Of a stretch of 64,000 bases of DNA, positions 62,034 to 64,000 are shown piece by piece. The position numbers and the translations under genes are program-made. How positions within the stretch are numbered: the stretch's first letter is position 1; each line of letters starts with the position of its first letter. Below the pieces are notes generated by a model that ran no database searches, was not told the origin of the DNA, and saw only the letters and a program-made list of their open reading frames with translations. The DNA is from an uncultured Collinsella sp. (GTDB taxonomy: Bacteria; Actinomycetota; Coriobacteriia; Coriobacteriales; Coriobacteriaceae). The stretch lies in the NCBI GenBank assembly GCA_900546825.1, contig UREE01000002.1, positions 17,847-81,846 on the forward strand. Direction: 5' to 3'.

Positions 62034-62564
62034 TTAGGCGAGCTTGCGAGCGAGCTCTCGCACCTTTTCCAGCTTGGGCGACGATACCATGCTGTCGCGC
62101 TCGGTCATGCTGCTAATGGTGACAATGCCCTGGTCCTCCCACTTGCAGTATGCGCAGGCCGACTTGTACATAGCGATAGCCGCATCATAGACGCCCTCGC
62201 TGTGGCTATCGAGCAAAAGGGCCGTCTTGGTGAACGGGAAACCCGTGGCACCGAAGGCGTACAGGCGGTCGATGGCGGTCTTTTCCTGCGCAGTGATATC
62301 AAACCAGTAGATAGGCGAAGCGAAGACAACCATATCGGCGCCTTTCAGCGACTCGATCACGTCAGCCATGTCATCCTTCTGCACACAGGTGCCCTCATGG
62401 GTAAAGCAGTACTGACATCCCAGGCAACCAGCGATCTTCTTGCTGGCAACGCGGACGACCTCGACCGTATTGCCGCCCTCACGCGCGGTCTCGGCAAAGG
62501 CCTCGACCATGGTGTCGGTATTGGCGCCCTTACGCGGGCTACCGCTCAATACAACGATTTTCAT
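62034..62564 (-). CDS. NAD(P)H-dependent FMN reductase (flavodoxin-like)
   Basis: A 176-residue flavodoxin-fold oxidoreductase. The phosphate-binding loop is LSGSPRKGANTDTM, and the FMN contact is ASPIYWFDITAQEKTAIDRL. A CLGCQYCFTHEGTCVQKDDM stretch with four cysteines is typical of the iron-sulfur-flavoprotein-like subgroup that lacks or has lost the cluster. The gene is on the same strand as the HxlR regulator, about 100 bases downstream. The regulator probably controls it together with the divergent cupin. Confidence 0.85.
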   Translation of the reverse strand: MKIVVLSGSPRKGANTDTMVEAFAETAREGGNTVEVVRVASKKIAGCLGCQYCFTHEGTCVQKDDMADVIESLKGADMVVFASPIYWFDITAQEKTAIDRLYAFGATGFPFTKTALLLDSHSEGVYDAAIAMYKSACAYCKWEDQGIVTISSMTERDSMVSSPKLEKVRELARKLA

Positions 62565-62663
62565 AAGAATCTCCCTTCTTCATGCCGCAGGCGCACGATG
62601 ATTCGGGACAGGTTTTCGTTAGCACCCTCGTAGCGGTTCTCCGCCCCCTAAGCGATGTGCCTG

Positions 62664-62990
62664 CTACGAAACAATTGTCTTGTAATAAGCGCCGAAGTCT
62701 GCCAGCGAGTCCATGATGGGCATCATCTGGCGGCCGAGCTCGGTAAGGCCATACTCAACGCGGGGAGGATTCTCGCCATAGTCATGGCGAAAGACCAGCC
62801 CATCATCCTCCATCTGCCGCAGGCTGTCGGTAAGCACCTTCTGAGAGATCCCCTCCAGGTTGCGGCGCAACTCGTTGAAACGCCAAGGGCGTACGCGTAA
62901 GTTACGAATAATGAGCAGTTTCCACTTGCCGCCAATGAGCGCTACCGCCGTTGCGACCGGACACTCCGGAAGCTCCTCTTTCGCCATCAT
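62664..62990 (-). CDS. HxlR-family winged-helix regulator
   Basis: A 108-residue protein with the HxlR signature CPVATAVALIGGKWKLLIIR, then FNELRRNLEGISQKVLTDSL, RQMEDDGLVFRHDYGE and PPRVEYGLTELGRQMMPIM. The conserved cysteine (CP) near the N-terminus is the redox-sensitive residue in related YodB/HypR-type regulators. The start was set at MMAKEEL because AAGGAGGT lies ten bases upstream; the ATG at 63014 has no such site. It is divergent from the cupin gene and upstream of the reductase gene. Electrophile or oxidative stress is a reasonable inducer. Confidence 0.87.
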   Translation of the reverse strand: MMAKEELPECPVATAVALIGGKWKLLIIRNLRVRPWRFNELRRNLEGISQKVLTDSLRQMEDDGLVFRHDYGENPPRVEYGLTELGRQMMPIMDSLADFGAYYKTIVS

Positions 62991-63141
62991 GGGAGACCCA
63001 ACCTCCTTGACCATACCGGTTTCACAAAAAGGCACGCAGTTACAAATATGTGCGTACTCGTATTTGCATGCGCTTTCGCGTTGAATATATCTCACGCAGG
63101 AGATGCCTGCAAGGTAAATCAACCCCAAGAGAGGAACCATT

Positions 63142-63495
63142 ATGGCTAATTATGCAAGGACCCACATCGGCAATGAGAGCCGCGTTGAGCTGCACGAGGT
63201 GCTCGGGCTTACCGGGGCAGAGGTGAGTATCAACAGTCTTCCCGCCGGCGCTGGCGTTCCGTTCGTCCATGCACACAAGGAAAACGAGGAGATCTATGGC
63301 GTGCTCGAGGGCGCAGGCTCGGTCACGATCGACGGTGAGGATATCGAGCTTGCAGCCGGCGACTGGCTGCGCATTTCCCCCGCTGCGCATCGTCAGTTCC
63401 GCGCCGCGTCCGACTCGGGGATCACATACGTCTGCATTCAGGTCAAGCAGGGATCCCTCGATGCCTTCACGGCCGACGACGCCATCATGTTCTAA
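63142..63495 (+). CDS. Cupin-domain protein
   Basis: A 117-residue single-domain cupin. Motif 1 has the metal-binding histidines in VPFVHAHKENEEIYGVLEG, motif 2 is the GDWLRISPAAHRQFRA segment. Many small cupins of this form are dioxygenase-like or sugar-binding; the substrate is unknown. GAGGAACCATT precedes the ATG. It is divergent from the HxlR regulator, and the stop codon overlaps that of the TetR gene on the other strand. Confidence 0.85.
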   Translation: MANYARTHIGNESRVELHEVLGLTGAEVSINSLPAGAGVPFVHAHKENEEIYGVLEGAGSVTIDGEDIELAAGDWLRISPAAHRQFRAASDSGITYVCIQVKQGSLDAFTADDAIMF

Positions 63496-64000
63496 TTCGC
63501 GATTAATCTGCAAGGGGCCGATACCGCCCGCATGCCCCCTTCGGAATAGGCGCTGAGCAGCTCCTGGGCGTGGGCAAACTCGGGCCCTCGCCTCCAACCG
63601 AGCAGGCGGTTGACCGCGAGATTTCCCTGGACGTTGTGGACGAAGAGCAGATAGGCGTCCTCGCGCGAAAGGCCGGTCTTCTCCATGATCGAGGGAACCA
63701 TCTGCTCGGCGCCGCGCTCGATGACGCGCTGTGCCACGCGGGCGTACGCGTCGTCATCCGAGTAGAGCAGATAATAGTCATCGTTTGCCGGCGGGCGTTG
63801 GCAGAGGGCGCCCGTCTCCGTTCCCTCGATCGGCGGCGCCGCCGCCAGGGCCTCGTCGATAAGTGCGTCGAGCAGCGCGAACTTGTCCTCGTAGTGCAGA
63901 TAGAACGTGCCGCGGTTGATATCGGCGCGGCGGCAGATATCCGCTACCGTCATCTTCGCGAAGCCGACCTCGGCCAGCAGCGCGAAGAACGCCTCCTGTA
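63492..64000 (-). CDS. TetR-family regulator, 5' end cut by window edge
   Basis: The frame runs to base 64000. At the edge the translation reads LQEAFFALLAEVGFAKMTVA, then DICRRADINRGTFYLHYEDK, the complete helix-turn-helix recognition part of a TetR protein. The C-terminal domain (about 120 residues) contains VIERGAEQMVPSIMEKTGLS and GNLAVNRLLGWRRGPE. The stop codon overlaps that of the convergent cupin gene by three bases. The true start lies outside the window. The ligand and target are unknown. Confidence 0.83.
   Translation of the reverse strand, partial: QEAFFALLAEVGFAKMTVADICRRADINRGTFYLHYEDKFALLDALIDEALAAAPPIEGTETGALCQRPPANDDYYLLYSDDDAYARVAQRVIERGAEQMVPSIMEKTGLSREDAYLLFVHNVQGNLAVNRLLGWRRGPEFAHAQELLSAYSEGGMRAVSAPCRLIAN

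Noticed and set aside
61650..62633. Plus-strand frames overlapping the ATPase and reductase genes
   Set aside because: They are antisense to genes with clear Walker A and flavodoxin motifs and have no coding character.

Overview
The window looks like part of a chromosome from a high-GC, anaerobic actinobacterium of the Coriobacteriia, most likely Collinsella or a close relative. This rests on gene content: small CxxC protein with a 4Fe-4S membrane protein and TlpA, VUT transporter, a divergent second type IIA topoisomerase, LuxR regulators beside exported proteins. It also rests on GC-rich codon use and the many short intergenic palindromes. I saw no rRNA, tRNA, CRISPR array, prophage or intact insertion sequence. 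Both ends cut genes: a GNAT acetyltransferase at base 1 and a TetR regulator at base 64000.

Layout. 1-2.0 kb: acetyltransferase fragment, zinc-ribbon protein, rsmJ-like methyltransferase, an untracked 47-residue membrane peptide, and a decayed duplicate of the 8.15-8.48 kb locus. 2.2-9.2 kb: a binding lipoprotein paired with a Cache-MscS channel fusion, two paralogous four-helix membrane proteins, a LysR regulator and rlmA. 9.5-21.6 kb: MATE and EamA transporters, LysR, ung, SDR plus VUT transporter (possible preQ1-type leader), prfC, a GntR-ABC operon, a ClC-type channel, a LOG-family protein lacking its signature motif, and a small potassium channel. 21.8-28.3 kb: two hybrid sensor kinases, one with binding-protein domains fused in, the other with a separate binding lipoprotein. 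28.4-31.7 kb: PLP lyase, TrmO, an XRE/zinc-ribbon/TipAS regulator and a glutaredoxin.

31.7-34.4 kb is the most plastic part: an AT-richer island bounded by two copies of one hairpin, holding a 29-bp-TIR element and an orphan ribbon-helix-helix protein, then dus and a second palindromic element. 34.4-40.3 kb is a catabolic cluster: MFS transporter, carbamoyltransferase, agmatine-deiminase-like enzyme, divergent TetR and a second paralogous MFS. No carbamate kinase is present. 40.4-48 kb: a MacB-like ABC protein, a redox operon (CD1871A-type peptide, 4Fe-4S membrane protein, TlpA lipoprotein) and a divergent OmpR/histidine kinase pair. 48-54.8 kb: a GMP synthase lacking the glutaminase domain, a LuxR regulator and a 1455-residue exported protein with a LAGTG anchor. 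54.9-64 kb: XRE/membrane-protein pair, type IIA topoisomerase pair, DUF4143 ATPase, flavodoxin-like reductase, HxlR, cupin and TetR.

Three themes recur. Periplasmic binding-protein folds are used as sensors in three architectures. Short palindromes containing a GTCCC core sit right against stop codons, and one supplies the last codons of a kinase. Several enzymes are reduced or divergent forms of well-known families (GuaA, LOG, topoisomerase, carbamoyltransferase). The best candidates for something undescribed are the Cache-MscS plus binding-lipoprotein pair, the deiminase/carbamoyltransferase/dual-MFS cluster, and the hairpin-bounded island.
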